Origin: Gemmatimonas groenlandica
GTDB lineage: Bacteria; Gemmatimonadota; Gemmatimonadetes; Gemmatimonadales; Gemmatimonadaceae
Length of the DNA stretch: 64,000 nucleotides
NCBI RefSeq assembly: GCF_013004105.1
Contig: NZ_CP053085.1
Location: forward strand, 1,860,001-1,924,000
Reading direction: 5' to 3'
Shown here: positions 1-10,227 of the stretch, in pieces
Position numbering within the stretch: the stretch's first letter is position 1
Layout of the letters: every line of letters begins with the position of its first letter
Made by a program: the position numbers and the translations under genes
The notes under the pieces: generated by a model
What the model was told of the DNA's origin: nothing
Databases searched by the model: none
What the model saw: the letters and a program-made list of their open reading frames with translations, nothing else

Positions 1-804
1 GCGAAGTGATCCCGCGCCATTGATGGCGCCCGCGATCACCTTCGCACCGTCGGCCTTCTCAACCGGCGCCGACTCGCCGGTGAGGAGCGCCTCATTGACG
101 GTGCTGCGACCCACTCGTACCACGCCGTCCGCCGGTACATTGGCACCCGGTCGCACGAGCACGACATCGCCGTTGCGCAGCGCCTCCACCGGCACGTCTT
201 CCAAACGTTCATCGGCGCCGGCGCCGAGCACGCGTACCGCGGTCGAGGGCAACAGTTTCGCGAGTTCGCCCAGTGCACCTTGCGCCTGCGAAATCGAGCG
301 CATCTCGAGCCAATGCCCCAGCAGCATGATCGTGACGAGTGTGGCCAGCTCCTCCCAGAGTGGCATTCCCGGGAAGCCGAGCGCGACCGCCGCACTGAAC
401 ACAAACGCCACCGTGATCGCCAATGCGATCAGCGTCATCATGCCCGGCAGTCGGCTCACGATTTCGCGCCGTGCCCCGCGGAGAAACGGTAAGCCGCCGT
501 ACGCAAAGACCGCCGTGCCGAAGAGTGCGGGAATCCACTGGGCGCCGGGGAATGCCGGCGCGGTGTAGTGCAGCGCCCGCTGCAGCATGTGGCCCCACAC
601 CAAGGTGGGCAGCGTGAGGACCAACGTGAGCCAGAACTTGCTCCTGAACATCTCGACCGAGTGCCCGGCATGCTTGTCGTGCGCGGCATGATCGGCGACG
701 GGCACACCCGCACCGGCCTGCATTCCCTTGGCCGTTTCACTCGCACTGCCGGCCACCGCGGCTGTCGGAGTTTGACCATGATGGCTCGCGTGCGGATCAG
801 TCAT
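1..804 (-). CDS. CopB-like heavy-metal P1B-type ATPase, N-terminal part (cut by window edge)
   Basis: This inner-membrane pump uses ATP to export copper or a related metal. The 268 visible codons start at ATG 804-802 and run off the left edge in frame. The N-terminus has many histidines (HASHH, DHAAHDKHAGH in the first 50 residues) and no CxxC metal-binding domain, which fits the CopB subclass. Hydrophobic helices follow from about residue 55. Next comes the conserved stretch HWLEMRSISQAQGALGELAKL, then the actuator domain with the TGES motif near residue 245. The phosphorylation and CPx/CPH motifs lie outside the window, so metal specificity cannot be read. It is divergent from the hydrolase at 1059. 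The metal-ATPase family is secure; the CopB subclass is inferred from the N-terminus. Confidence 0.87.
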   Translation of the reverse strand, partial: MTDPHASHHGQTPTAAVAGSASETAKGMQAGAGVPVADHAAHDKHAGHSVEMFRSKFWLTLVLTLPTLVWGHMLQRALHYTAPAFPGAQWIPALFGTAVFAYGGLPFLRGARREIVSRLPGMMTLIALAITVAFVFSAAVALGFPGMPLWEELATLVTIMLLGHWLEMRSISQAQGALGELAKLLPSTAVRVLGAGADERLEDVPVEALRNGDVVLVRPGANVPADGVVRVGRSTVNEALLTGESAPVEKADGAKVIAGAINGAGSLR

Positions 805-1058
805 AATGATGGCGTATCAGAAGTCGGGGAAGCGATGCGCGGCGAGAGCATTCTGAGGCCCGTGGTGCTTCACGCCCGGCGCTTGGCGTCATGAAGCGTC
901 GCGGCACAGTAGCTGCAAGCATTGCATCAAGCCTGCCAGACGAACGAAAGACCACACGTACTCAGAGGGAGCGAGCTCGTGCCGTGCTGCAGCAACGTGC
1001 AGAAATGTTCCGCGGGCAACCACACGCCGTGGCACTCGATCACGCCGACGCGACTGAA

Positions 1059-1970
1059 ATGAACATGCCAGACCGCTCGCGTCGCCGATGGATCAAACGC
1101 ACCGTACTCGGCGTGGGCATCGTATCGCTTGGAATCGCCGCGCTCGCGGTGGCGGATGCGGATCGCGCGGACAGCGGCACGCCGCTGTTCGTGCGACGTC
1201 TCGGTGAAGGCGGCCCACTGCTGGTGTTCCTGCCGGGCATAGGCGGGACCACCCGGTACTGGGAGCTGGTGGTGGCCCCACTTCAAGATCGGTTCCGTTT
1301 GGCGCTGGTCGACCTGCTCGGCTTTGGGCGCTCTCCGAAGCCGTGGACCACGTACTCGGTATCGCGACATCTCGCCGAACTCGAGCGAGTCATCGCCCCG
1401 TTGGCGACGAATGAACCCGTCGTGCTCGTCGGTCACTCACTCGGCGCGCGTTTAGGCCTCGCGTACGCCGCGCGCCACCCGGCCCAAGTGCGCGCACTCG
1501 TGCTGGTGAGCATGCCGTACTTTGCGGATGGTGACAACGGTGACAACGCCAAGCGCGTCGTAGGACGCCGCGACCACGGTTGGATCTGGACGCACATGGT
1601 GCCGTTCGCCTTGGCGTGCCTGCTTGGGCGCCGACTGCTTGGGTGGGCCGCACCGATGCTGGCCGGCGACCTGCCGCGAGAGGTCGCAGAGGACATGAAT
1701 CAGATGACCTGGCGCTCGTCCACGTCGACGATGTGGGAGGTCATCTATCGCTACGATCTCACGGCAGATGTGCTGCGATTGCCTCCCAGCCTAGCCGTGA
1801 CGTTTCTTCACGGCGACCAAGACGAGAGTGCACCACTGGAGGGCATTCGGGACGTCGCCCGCCTGCGTCCATCGGTCGCGGTGCACGTACGCGAGGGGGC
1901 CGACCATCGTCTCCCGCTGAAACACCGCGCGTGGGTACGCGAGCAGATCGTCGCGGCAATGGCTCGGTAG
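1059..1970 (+). CDS. alpha/beta-hydrolase fold protein with N-terminal membrane anchor or signal
   Basis: This is a serine hydrolase of unknown substrate. From ATG 1059 the protein is 303 residues. An upstream in-frame ATG at 891 would add 56 residues that look non-coding, and ATG 1065 is also possible. Residues 7-32 are a basic stretch (SRRRWIKR) plus a hydrophobic helix, so the enzyme is exported or membrane-anchored; the RR pair could be read by Tat. The oxyanion region FLPGIGGT (about 57-64), nucleophile motif GHSLG (Ser127), an acid in HGDQDES (Asp253 or Asp255) and His283 in GADHRLP give a complete triad. It stands alone, with a divergent metal ATPase to the left and a convergent receiver gene to the right. 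Confidence 0.82.
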   Translation: MNMPDRSRRRWIKRTVLGVGIVSLGIAALAVADADRADSGTPLFVRRLGEGGPLLVFLPGIGGTTRYWELVVAPLQDRFRLALVDLLGFGRSPKPWTTYSVSRHLAELERVIAPLATNEPVVLVGHSLGARLGLAYAARHPAQVRALVLVSMPYFADGDNGDNAKRVVGRRDHGWIWTHMVPFALACLLGRRLLGWAAPMLAGDLPREVAEDMNQMTWRSSTSTMWEVIYRYDLTADVLRLPPSLAVTFLHGDQDESAPLEGIRDVARLRPSVAVHVREGADHRLPLKHRAWVREQIVAAMAR

Positions 1971-2406
1971 TGTTCACCCCATGCACGCGAGGCACACGGA
2001 ACCTCACGATTGAGAGGCGTGCGGGCTCACGATGCGAACACCGCGCTCAGTCTCGTCTGCCAGCCCCTCCCCATGTCCACAAGTCCGTGCCAATCTACGA
2101 ATCGCGCGGAGCCCCATTTACCGAGCTTCTCGCCCGCCATGCTGCGAAAGTGGCGTCCCTCCGCGGTGGACCCGTTCACGGCGTGAACGCCCGTTGAGCG
2201 CGACATCAGCGACCGCCGCGACGCCCCTTGGTGTCGCTTGAGTTGGTCGGCAAGTACATCGCCGACGCGCGCGCCTTCAGAATCTCAGCGGTGTGCGCCG
2301 TGACTTTCGTGGAGATCGAAGCGGTTGCAGCCACTTCAGACTCGAGCATGCCGAGATGTGTTTCGCTGGACATCGTGTGTGCTCGCGTCCTTGGCCACGC
2401 GCACCA
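1971..2406. other. non-coding gap between convergent genes
   Basis: No reading frame here has protein-like composition, and I see no tRNA or strong terminator. The only clear element is an odd-centred dyad at 2174-2188 (GTTCAC, GGC, GTGAAC). It may be an operator relic or chance. Confidence 0.5.
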
Positions 2407-2805
2407 TCAGGAGCTCGAAGTCCTCAGGGGCGCGACGTGTCCAAGAAAACGCGCGAGAAGCCCAAGCAGGACTTCGTCAATCCAAGGCTTCTGAAGGTAG
2501 GCCTTCGCGCCCGCCGCCAGCGCCCGATCCTTGTGGGCGACCTGATCGCGCGCCGACACGACGATGACTGGGATATCCATGAGGTGGGTGTTGCTTCGGA
2601 ACCGTTCGAGCACCAAGTAGCCGTCGCCGGCCGGCAGACCAAGATCGAGAATGATGAGATCGGGCTTTTCGTGTCGCGCACTGCTGATGGCCGACATGCC
2701 GTCACCCGCGAAGCACGTCTCATAGCCATGCGCCTTCAGCAGCACGCGATAGCCTAGCCGGACGTCGGCATCATCTTCGATGATCAATACTTTGCTGTGG
2801 TGCAT
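2407..2805 (-). CDS. single-domain response regulator (CheY-like)
   Basis: This is a stand-alone receiver domain of 132 residues with no output domain. The acidic pocket EDDAD (10-14), phospho-acceptor Asp54 in LDLGLPAGDG, and Lys106 in QKPW are all present. I chose ATG 2805 because GAGGAG lies just upstream. An in-frame ATG at 2817 is possible, and the open frame continues further upstream without resembling protein. It is the last gene of the signalling cluster 2407-7039, 25 bases after the receiver-kinase gene. It probably receives phosphate from one of the two clustered kinases and acts by protein contact or as a phosphate sink. The family is certain; the partner is inferred. Confidence 0.9.
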   Translation of the reverse strand: MHHSKVLIIEDDADVRLGYRVLLKAHGYETCFAGDGMSAISSARHEKPDLIILDLGLPAGDGYLVLERFRSNTHLMDIPVIVVSARDQVAHKDRALAAGAKAYLQKPWIDEVLLGLLARFLGHVAPLRTSSS

Positions 2806-2830
2806 GGTGCTCCTCATCGTGATCGACTCG

Positions 2831-4153
2831 CTAGAGTGAAGACGCAAGCGCTGTATGAGCCGCCACCGGCGCGTCAACATGGGCCAGCGTGAACGTGGGT
2901 ACGGTGAACGTGAAGGTGGTGCCTGTGAGCGCGGTCTCATCTGACACTGCGATGGTTCCACCCTGGGCTTCGACGAGTTCCCGGCAGATATACAGGCCGA
3001 TGCCGAGTCCCTGGCGGCCACCTGTATCGACAGCAGCGCCTTGATAGAGTCGCTCGAACACCTTCGTGCGTCGCTCTGCCGAGATACCGCCGCCGGTATC
3101 GGATACATCGCACTCCAGCATCTGAGCCTCACGTACGCTGGCGCGAACGCGCACCGTGATCGACCCACTGAGCGGTGTGAACTTTACCGCATTATCCAGC
3201 AAGATGATCAGGATCTGCCGCAGACGCGTCGGATCGGCGAAGGCGGGAGGCAGATCATCCTCAATGACAACGCTGAGCGTGATCGCTCGTGCGCGAGCGC
3301 TTTCCCGAACGGTGTCGAGGGTATCGGCAACGACGGCTCGTAGCGCAATACACTCCCGCACGATCTGCAGCTTCCCGGACTCGAGACGCGTGACTTCAAG
3401 CAAATCGTCGATCATCGACTGAAGTTGTCCGATATTTCGCCAGACCACCAGCTGATACTCCCGCTGTTCGTCGGTGAGTGGACCAGCCACTCCGGACAGC
3501 AGGATCGAGGTAAACTGCTTGATGGCCGTGAGCGGTGAACGCAGTTCGTGCGACACGTGAGAGAGGAAGTCATCCTTGAACTTGAGCTGCTCGATGCGCA
3601 TCTGCTCCAGTGCGATCGATCGCTCGCTGAGCGCCGTGGCTTCCCGTTCAAGCGACTCGGTGCGTTCGGTGAGATGGGCGGTTCGGGAGCGCACCGTACC
3701 CGAAAGCACGTCGCCGTAACGAACGTCGTCGCCGGTTCGCAGTCGTGCCAGATTCCGCACTCGCATACACAGCTCGGCCCGGTCGACTGGCTTGGTGACG
3801 AAGTCTTCGACGCCCGACTGCAAGCCGCGAAGTCGCGCCTCGCGATCGTCGAGCGCCGTGACCATGATGATCGGGATGTGCTGAGTGGTCGGGTCAGCCT
3901 TGAGCCGCCGAGCGACCTCGTAGCCATCCATGCCGGGCATCATGACGTCCAACAACACCAGATCGGGCCGCTCCCGCGCCACCGAGGTCAACGCAGCTTC
4001 GCCGGTCGCAGCACTCGTGACGCAGAATCCTGTTGGGATCAACATCGCCTCCAACAGTCGACGATTCCGATAGTTGTCATCGACGATCAGAATGCGCGCA
4101 GCATACGCGGCGTGCTCTCCGCTCTTATTGACATACACTTTTGTGGTCGTCAT
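2831..4153 (-). CDS. receiver-histidine kinase (N-terminal REC fused to HisKA-HATPase)
   Basis: This 440-residue cytoplasmic kinase has no membrane segment. A receiver domain occupies about residues 20-135, with Asp69 in LLDVMMPGMDG and Lys121 in TKPV. A predicted coiled coil (about 158-192) links it to the HisKA domain with H-box SHELRSP (His202). The HATPase domain follows with N-box LLDNAVKFT, G1 DTGGGIS and G2 GLGIGLYI. Phosphorylation of the receiver probably controls the kinase, which places it as an intermediate in a phosphorelay. Its start overlaps the stop of the preceding receiver gene as ATGA (4150-4153), so the two are translationally coupled. The kinase is directly supported; its place in a relay is inferred. 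Confidence 0.92.
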   Translation of the reverse strand: MTTTKVYVNKSGEHAAYAARILIVDDNYRNRRLLEAMLIPTGFCVTSAATGEAALTSVARERPDLVLLDVMMPGMDGYEVARRLKADPTTQHIPIIMVTALDDREARLRGLQSGVEDFVTKPVDRAELCMRVRNLARLRTGDDVRYGDVLSGTVRSRTAHLTERTESLEREATALSERSIALEQMRIEQLKFKDDFLSHVSHELRSPLTAIKQFTSILLSGVAGPLTDEQREYQLVVWRNIGQLQSMIDDLLEVTRLESGKLQIVRECIALRAVVADTLDTVRESARARAITLSVVIEDDLPPAFADPTRLRQILIILLDNAVKFTPLSGSITVRVRASVREAQMLECDVSDTGGGISAERRTKVFERLYQGAAVDTGGRQGLGIGLYICRELVEAQGGTIAVSDETALTGTTFTFTVPTFTLAHVDAPVAAHTALASSL

Positions 4154-4530
4154 GTCGCGGTAACCCTGCGACCGATGTACGTCAGGACCGCAGCGAGCAA
4201 CGACAGATAGCGCATGGGCTTCGCGATATAGCCATCGCAGCCCGCCGCGAGAATGCGTGCTTCGTCGCCGGACATCGTGAGCGCCGTCAGTGCCACCACG
4301 GGAATCTCGCGCGTCGACGCATCGGCTTTCAGTAGTGAAGTCGCGTGAAGGCCATCCATTCCGGGTAAATGAATGTCCATCAGAATCAGATCCGGACGAT
4401 GGTCGTGCACTAACGAAATGCCGATTTCGGCGGTCGTGGCGCTGTTCACGGTGTGCCCCGCCGACTCGAGCACGAAGCAGGTCAGCGATGTGTTGGCCGC
4501 GTTGTCTTCGATCAGGAGGATGCGCGCCAT
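4150..4530 (-). CDS. single-domain response regulator (CheY/DivK-like)
   Basis: This 126-residue receiver domain has no output domain. The motifs are LLIEDN (5-10), phospho-acceptor Asp52 in LMDIHLPGMDG, a Thr in LTALT, and Lys104 in AKPM. ATG 4530 lies one base after the TGA of the hybrid kinase (TGA-C-ATG), so translation is coupled. The 32 codons open upstream are antisense-like and rejected. Its stop overlaps the start of the receiver-kinase. Its position between two kinases suggests that it shuttles phosphate between them. Confidence 0.9.
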   Translation of the reverse strand: MARILLIEDNAANTSLTCFVLESAGHTVNSATTAEIGISLVHDHRPDLILMDIHLPGMDGLHATSLLKADASTREIPVVALTALTMSGDEARILAAGCDGYIAKPMRYLSLLAAVLTYIGRRVTAT

Positions 4531-4531
4531 G

Positions 4532-7039
4532 TCAAACCACCACACGCCGGCCTGACAGCGCACGCCGGACTTCCCGTGAGAAGCACTCCGCGTCGAAGCT
4601 CCCCTTACCCATAATGGTCGATACATGGTCCTGAAGCTGACCGTAGTCCTCGGCCGTCAGATCCTTCGCCGTCACGACAACAATCGGAATGCAGGCTGTG
4701 TCCTCGCGCGCCTGTAGCGCATCAACGACATCAAAGCCGGTCACATCGGGCATCATCAGGTCGAGCAGGATCAGTTCTGGTACCTCGTCGCGCGCCAGAC
4801 GAATCGCCTCTGCGGCAGTTTGCGCGGTCAGTACCTCGGTGGCCATACCCTGGAGTCGCAGCGCCATCAGGTCGATTGCCTTCGGATCGTCGTCGACGAT
4901 CAGCACTTTCAATGACTGTTCACTGGTACGAGGAAAAAGCCCGAGTCCCACCAGCGACTCACAGAGCTCGCGCCTCGAGACCGGCTTTTGCATCATCGCC
5001 GCCGCGCCGAGTGCGAAGCCCTTGTTGTGATCGACGACCATGGAGATGATGACCACCGGCACGCGAGCAAGCATCGGCGTCTCTTTGATCTGCGCCAGAA
5101 ACTCCCAACCATCCATGTTCGGCAGCATGATATCGAGCGTGATCAACGCCAATGGCTGGCGCGCAGCGAGTACCAACGCGGCCTCGGCCGAGGAGGCATG
5201 GAGCACCTGGAATCCATCGGATTCGAGATGCAGCCGCAAAATGCCCGCCGACTTCGGGTCGTCCTCAACCACGAGCGCGACGGGCGTGACGTACGAGGGC
5301 TCGTCATTGCGACCGATCACCTGTGCCGTTGGTGCCGGTACCGCGTCGGACTCGCGACAGGGAATCCAGACGGTGAAACACGAGCCCTCACCAATCGCGC
5401 TCTCCACGGCAACCGCTCCGCCCTGCAACTCCACTAACGACTTCACCAAGGCAAGGCCGAGTCCCGTTCCTTCGAATTGTCGACCGAGTCCGGTATCAAC
5501 CTGCGTGAACGGTTCAAACAGTAAATCCAACGCCGCGGCGGAAATGCCGATCCCACTGTCCGTGACACTGATGCGCAGGTACGAGTCCGAGGGGTCCCCC
5601 GCGAGGGGCAGGTGACGTCCCTGCCATGCGCCCGAGAGCGTTCCCACGTGTGCTCGCGGCACGCGCTCGGCGCGAAGCACCACTTGACCGCCCTCCGGCG
5701 TGAATTTGACCGCGTTGGAAAGGAGGTTATAGATGACCTGCTTGAGCTTGCGGGTGTCGAGCTGGAGCGCGCCAAGCGACTCGCCCGTATCCACCATGGC
5801 CAAGCGAATGCGCCGGGACGCCGCCTTTTCGCGGATGATCGACAGGCTGTTCACGAGGAGAACACCGACCGGTACAGACTCGAGTTCCAGTGTCATCTTG
5901 CCCGCTTCGACCTTCGAGAGATCGAGGATGTCGTTGATCAGCTCAAGCAAGTGATTTCCGCTGCTGAAGATGTCACCGATGAATCCCCGCTGCTGGTCGG
6001 TGAGCTCTCCCATCAGTCCATCTTTCAGGACTTCGGAGAAGCCGATGATGGCATTGAGCGGTGTTCGCAGCTCGTGCGACATGTTGGCGAGAAACTCTGA
6101 CTTGAGTCGGCTCGCGTCTTCCAGCTGCGCGTTTTTCAGCTGAAGGGTTCGCTCGAACGTTTTGACCTCGGTCATGTCGCGAGCACAGGCGATGACGCCC
6201 TGCAGACGACGATCGCGATCATGAAACGTGGTGGCGTTGCATGCCAGCACGGTCAGCTTCCCGTCACGGGCGCGCGCGGTCAGCTCGTAGTTCGACACGT
6301 GCCCTTCCCGGAGCACGCGATGAATGGCAAGATCCGCGCGACTCGACTCCGTAAAGTACCGCCGGAAGGGTGTGCCTACGAGTTCGTCTCGCGTATACCC
6401 CGTGAGCGTCTCCGTCTGCTTGTTCACGTCGGTGATGAAGCCGTGCGTATCGGTCATCATCAGCGCGTCCAGGCTGGATTCGATCAACGAGCGCGTGTAG
6501 AAATGCTGATCGCGTAGTCGTTGGTCGAGCCGGAGCTGTTCTTCCTTGATTTGCGTCCGAGCGGTGTCGTCGGTGCCCACGAGTAGGTAGCCAATGATGC
6601 AGTTCTGCACATCGTGCAGCGCCGTCACGGAAAACACCACCGGGAAGCGACTTCCATCACATCGAATGCAGATGACCTCGACCACGTCCTCGTGCCCGCG
6701 CGACGCGTGACACACCAACACGCCGAAACCCGGGAGCACTGACACACCGAGTTCCATGCTACGCTCTGTGGCGAGCCACTGCAGTGCGGCGGCATCCATG
6801 AAATCCACCGGTGACCGCTGCTTCAGTACGGCGGTGGCGTCATAGCCCAACATGCGTTCGGCACCCACGCTGAAGATCTGGATGACCCCCGCGACATCGG
6901 TAGCGATGCTCGCGAAGTTCGCACTATTGAAGATCGCGCTCTGGAGCGCGGCAGTGCGGATCAGCGCTTCGGTCGTTCGGGTGTCGTGATCAGTCGCGGT
7001 GTCGGGGGGCGCGACGATTGGCGAGCGAGCGTGGTGCAT
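4532..7039 (-). CDS. hybrid sensor histidine kinase: PAS-PAS-HisKA-HATPase-REC-REC
   Basis: This is an 835-residue soluble sensor kinase; no transmembrane helix is visible. Two PAS domains (about 35-160 and 180-295) probably sense an intracellular signal or cofactor. HisKA has H-box MSHELRTP (His322). HATPase_c (about 425-560) has LLSNAVKFTPEGG, DSGIGIS and GTGLGLAL. Receiver 1 (about 587-700) has Asp636 in TLDIMLPNMDG and Lys685 in QKPV. Receiver 2 (about 711-830) has Asp760 in LLDLMMPDVTG, but GKG replaces the usual KP pair near Lys812. It is the first gene of a four-gene cluster of signalling proteins. No HPt or DNA-binding domain is encoded there, so the output is unknown. Confidence 0.93.
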   Translation of the reverse strand: MHHARSPIVAPPDTATDHDTRTTEALIRTAALQSAIFNSANFASIATDVAGVIQIFSVGAERMLGYDATAVLKQRSPVDFMDAAALQWLATERSMELGVSVLPGFGVLVCHASRGHEDVVEVICIRCDGSRFPVVFSVTALHDVQNCIIGYLLVGTDDTARTQIKEEQLRLDQRLRDQHFYTRSLIESSLDALMMTDTHGFITDVNKQTETLTGYTRDELVGTPFRRYFTESSRADLAIHRVLREGHVSNYELTARARDGKLTVLACNATTFHDRDRRLQGVIACARDMTEVKTFERTLQLKNAQLEDASRLKSEFLANMSHELRTPLNAIIGFSEVLKDGLMGELTDQQRGFIGDIFSSGNHLLELINDILDLSKVEAGKMTLELESVPVGVLLVNSLSIIREKAASRRIRLAMVDTGESLGALQLDTRKLKQVIYNLLSNAVKFTPEGGQVVLRAERVPRAHVGTLSGAWQGRHLPLAGDPSDSYLRISVTDSGIGISAAALDLLFEPFTQVDTGLGRQFEGTGLGLALVKSLVELQGGAVAVESAIGEGSCFTVWIPCRESDAVPAPTAQVIGRNDEPSYVTPVALVVEDDPKSAGILRLHLESDGFQVLHASSAEAALVLAARQPLALITLDIMLPNMDGWEFLAQIKETPMLARVPVVIISMVVDHNKGFALGAAAMMQKPVSRRELCESLVGLGLFPRTSEQSLKVLIVDDDPKAIDLMALRLQGMATEVLTAQTAAEAIRLARDEVPELILLDLMMPDVTGFDVVDALQAREDTACIPIVVVTAKDLTAEDYGQLQDHVSTIMGKGSFDAECFSREVRRALSGRRVVV

Positions 7040-7373
7040 ACGACCCCGGTCCAGTCGTGCCTGGCGCGCTGGCGCCGTGGCGCACAGCGGAAGACACGAT
7101 GGTCAGCTAGGGACGGACGGCCGGAACGCAATGTCAGCATCGACGCTGACCGACAGCGGAATGTGCTCCCGTACGGACACGAGCGGTTCGTGACACGTGT
7201 CACCATCACCACGACCGAGCGTCGAATGCGTCACATGAGAGGTAAAAGGGTCACAGGGTACCGGTGTCGGCGGGAGGGTGACGGACTTATGGTGCGCCTC
7301 GGGAGTCAAGTGCTCTGTCAGCATGTGCAACGACGGTGACCCCTCGAAAGAAGCAGAGCGGCACGAAACACAA
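7040..7373. other. intergenic region upstream of the hybrid kinase
   Basis: This is leader DNA between the kinase start (7039) and the tRNA terminator. No convincing gene is present. The main feature is a perfect 14-bp palindrome at 7190-7203, listed separately. I could not identify a promoter with confidence. Confidence 0.5.
7190..7203. promoter_or_regulatory. perfect 14-bp palindrome, candidate operator
   Basis: GTGACACGTGTCAC is an exact dyad about 150 bases upstream of the hybrid kinase start. Its size fits the site of a dimeric regulator. No regulator is named by the sequence, and function is inferred from symmetry and position only. Confidence 0.35.
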
Positions 7374-7404
7374 AAGCCGCCAACTCTCGACGAGTTGGCG
7401 GCTT
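7374..7404 (-). terminator. Rho-independent terminator of the tRNA-Met unit
   Basis: A perfect 13-bp stem (7374-7386 with 7392-7404) and 5-base loop are followed on the minus strand by TTTTGTGTTT. It begins 27 bases after the tRNA 3' end. Confidence 0.85.
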
Positions 7405-7431
7405 ACGTGTTCTCTACTTGGCCCATCACAG

Positions 7432-7505
7432 TAGCAGGAGAGAGACTCGAACTCTCGACCTCACGATTATGAGTCGTGCGCTCTAACCGGCTGAGCTACC
7501 CTGCC
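7432..7505 (-). tRNA. tRNA with CAU anticodon, probably elongator tRNA-Met
   Basis: The 74-nt gene folds as a complete cloverleaf. The acceptor is GGCAGGG with TCCTGCT, the D stem GCTC/GAGC, the anticodon stem CACGA/TCGTG around CTCATAA, and the T arm GAGAG-TTCGAGT-CTCTC. The discriminator base is A and CCA is not encoded. The CAU anticodon could also belong to tRNA-Ile2 modified by TilS. The overall sequence looks more like elongator Met, but I cannot exclude Ile2. Confidence 0.85.
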
Positions 7506-7573
7506 CCACTTCTCCAAATTTCTCACAATCCCCACTCGATCGCAAACCCAAAACTCGAGTGCCGGGACGCAAA

Positions 7574-7597
7574 CGGCCGGCCCTTGCGGACCGGCCG
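7574..7597 (-). terminator. hairpin between the two tRNA genes, possible terminator
   Basis: A GC-rich inverted repeat (CGGCCGG with CCGGCCG, partly extended into the loop) lies 8 bases after the initiator tRNA. Only a short T run follows on the minus strand, so it may act as a weak terminator or a processing signal. Confidence 0.45.
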
Positions 7598-7605
7598 AGT
7601 GCAGA

Positions 7606-7679
<74 letters not shown>

Positions 7680-7690
7680 TCAGAAGGAGT

Positions 7691-7718
7691 AACCTAGCGG
7701 CAGTGCAGCGAGAGTCAA
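7691..7718 (-). promoter_or_regulatory. sigma-70-type promoter for tRNA-fMet
   Basis: On the minus strand a -35 TTGACT (7718-7713) and a -10-like TAGGTT (7696-7691) are 16 bases apart. The mature tRNA 5' end begins 11 bases after the -10. The -35 is a strong match and the -10 is weak. Confidence 0.5.
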
Positions 7719-7724
7719 CCCCAA

Positions 7725-7741
7725 CCGCACGAATTGTGCGG
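7725..7741 (-). terminator. small hairpin after the ftsB-like gene
   Basis: A 6-bp stem CCGCAC/GTGCGG with a 5-base loop lies just beyond the stop of the ftsB-like gene. No T tract follows, so it is a weak terminator candidate only. Confidence 0.3.
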
Positions 7742-7769
7742 CGCCAACTGCGGCGAAATTACGGCGCAA

Positions 7770-8069
7770 TTACGGCGCGCGCGACGTGTCGGTGCGCATG
7801 CGGTACAGCAACTCTTTCTCGCCGCGCACCATGCCCCACTCTTCGCGCGCCATGCGCTCGAGTCGCACGGGATCGCTCGTCACCGCTTTCAACTCGGCGC
7901 GCATCGAGTCCACATCCTGCTCGAGCTCCTGGACGTTCTGCGCCAACGCGGCCTTCCGGTCACGCTGCGTGAGCACGTCAGAGGTGCCGTACTCACCGCC
8001 CTCGATCGCATACACGAGGACGGCAAGTGCACCAACGCCCCAGGCCACCCGCTTCATCAGGGGCGTCAT
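7770..8069 (-). CDS. septum formation initiator family protein (FtsB/DivIC-like)
   Basis: This 99-residue protein has one N-terminal membrane helix (about residues 5-22) and a coiled coil of about 30 residues (VLTQRDRKAALAQNVQELEQD and onward). A short C-terminal segment (DPVRLERMAREEWGMVRGEKE) matches the FtsB/DivIC signature in which a conserved arginine and a (M/L)ARE.(W/L)G motif follow the coil. Such proteins bridge FtsL and FtsQ in the divisome. The start is ATG 8069, with MKR at 8057 as an alternative. It lies 7 bases after eno, the gene order also seen in many Proteobacteria (eno-ftsB). Confidence 0.85.
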   Translation of the reverse strand: MTPLMKRVAWGVGALAVLVYAIEGGEYGTSDVLTQRDRKAALAQNVQELEQDVDSMRAELKAVTSDPVRLERMAREEWGMVRGEKELLYRMRTDTSRAP

Positions 8070-8076
8070 GGGTGAA

Positions 8077-10214
<2,138 letters not shown>

Positions 10215-10227
10215 TCCGGACCCGAAT

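Noticed and set aside
891-1058. Earlier start for the hydrolase at 891
   Set aside because: The added 56 residues look non-coding and would place the hydrophobic segment deep in the protein.
2818-3168. N-terminal extension of the last receiver gene
   Set aside because: It is antisense-like to the receiver-kinase, and a GAGGAG-preceded ATG lies at 2805.
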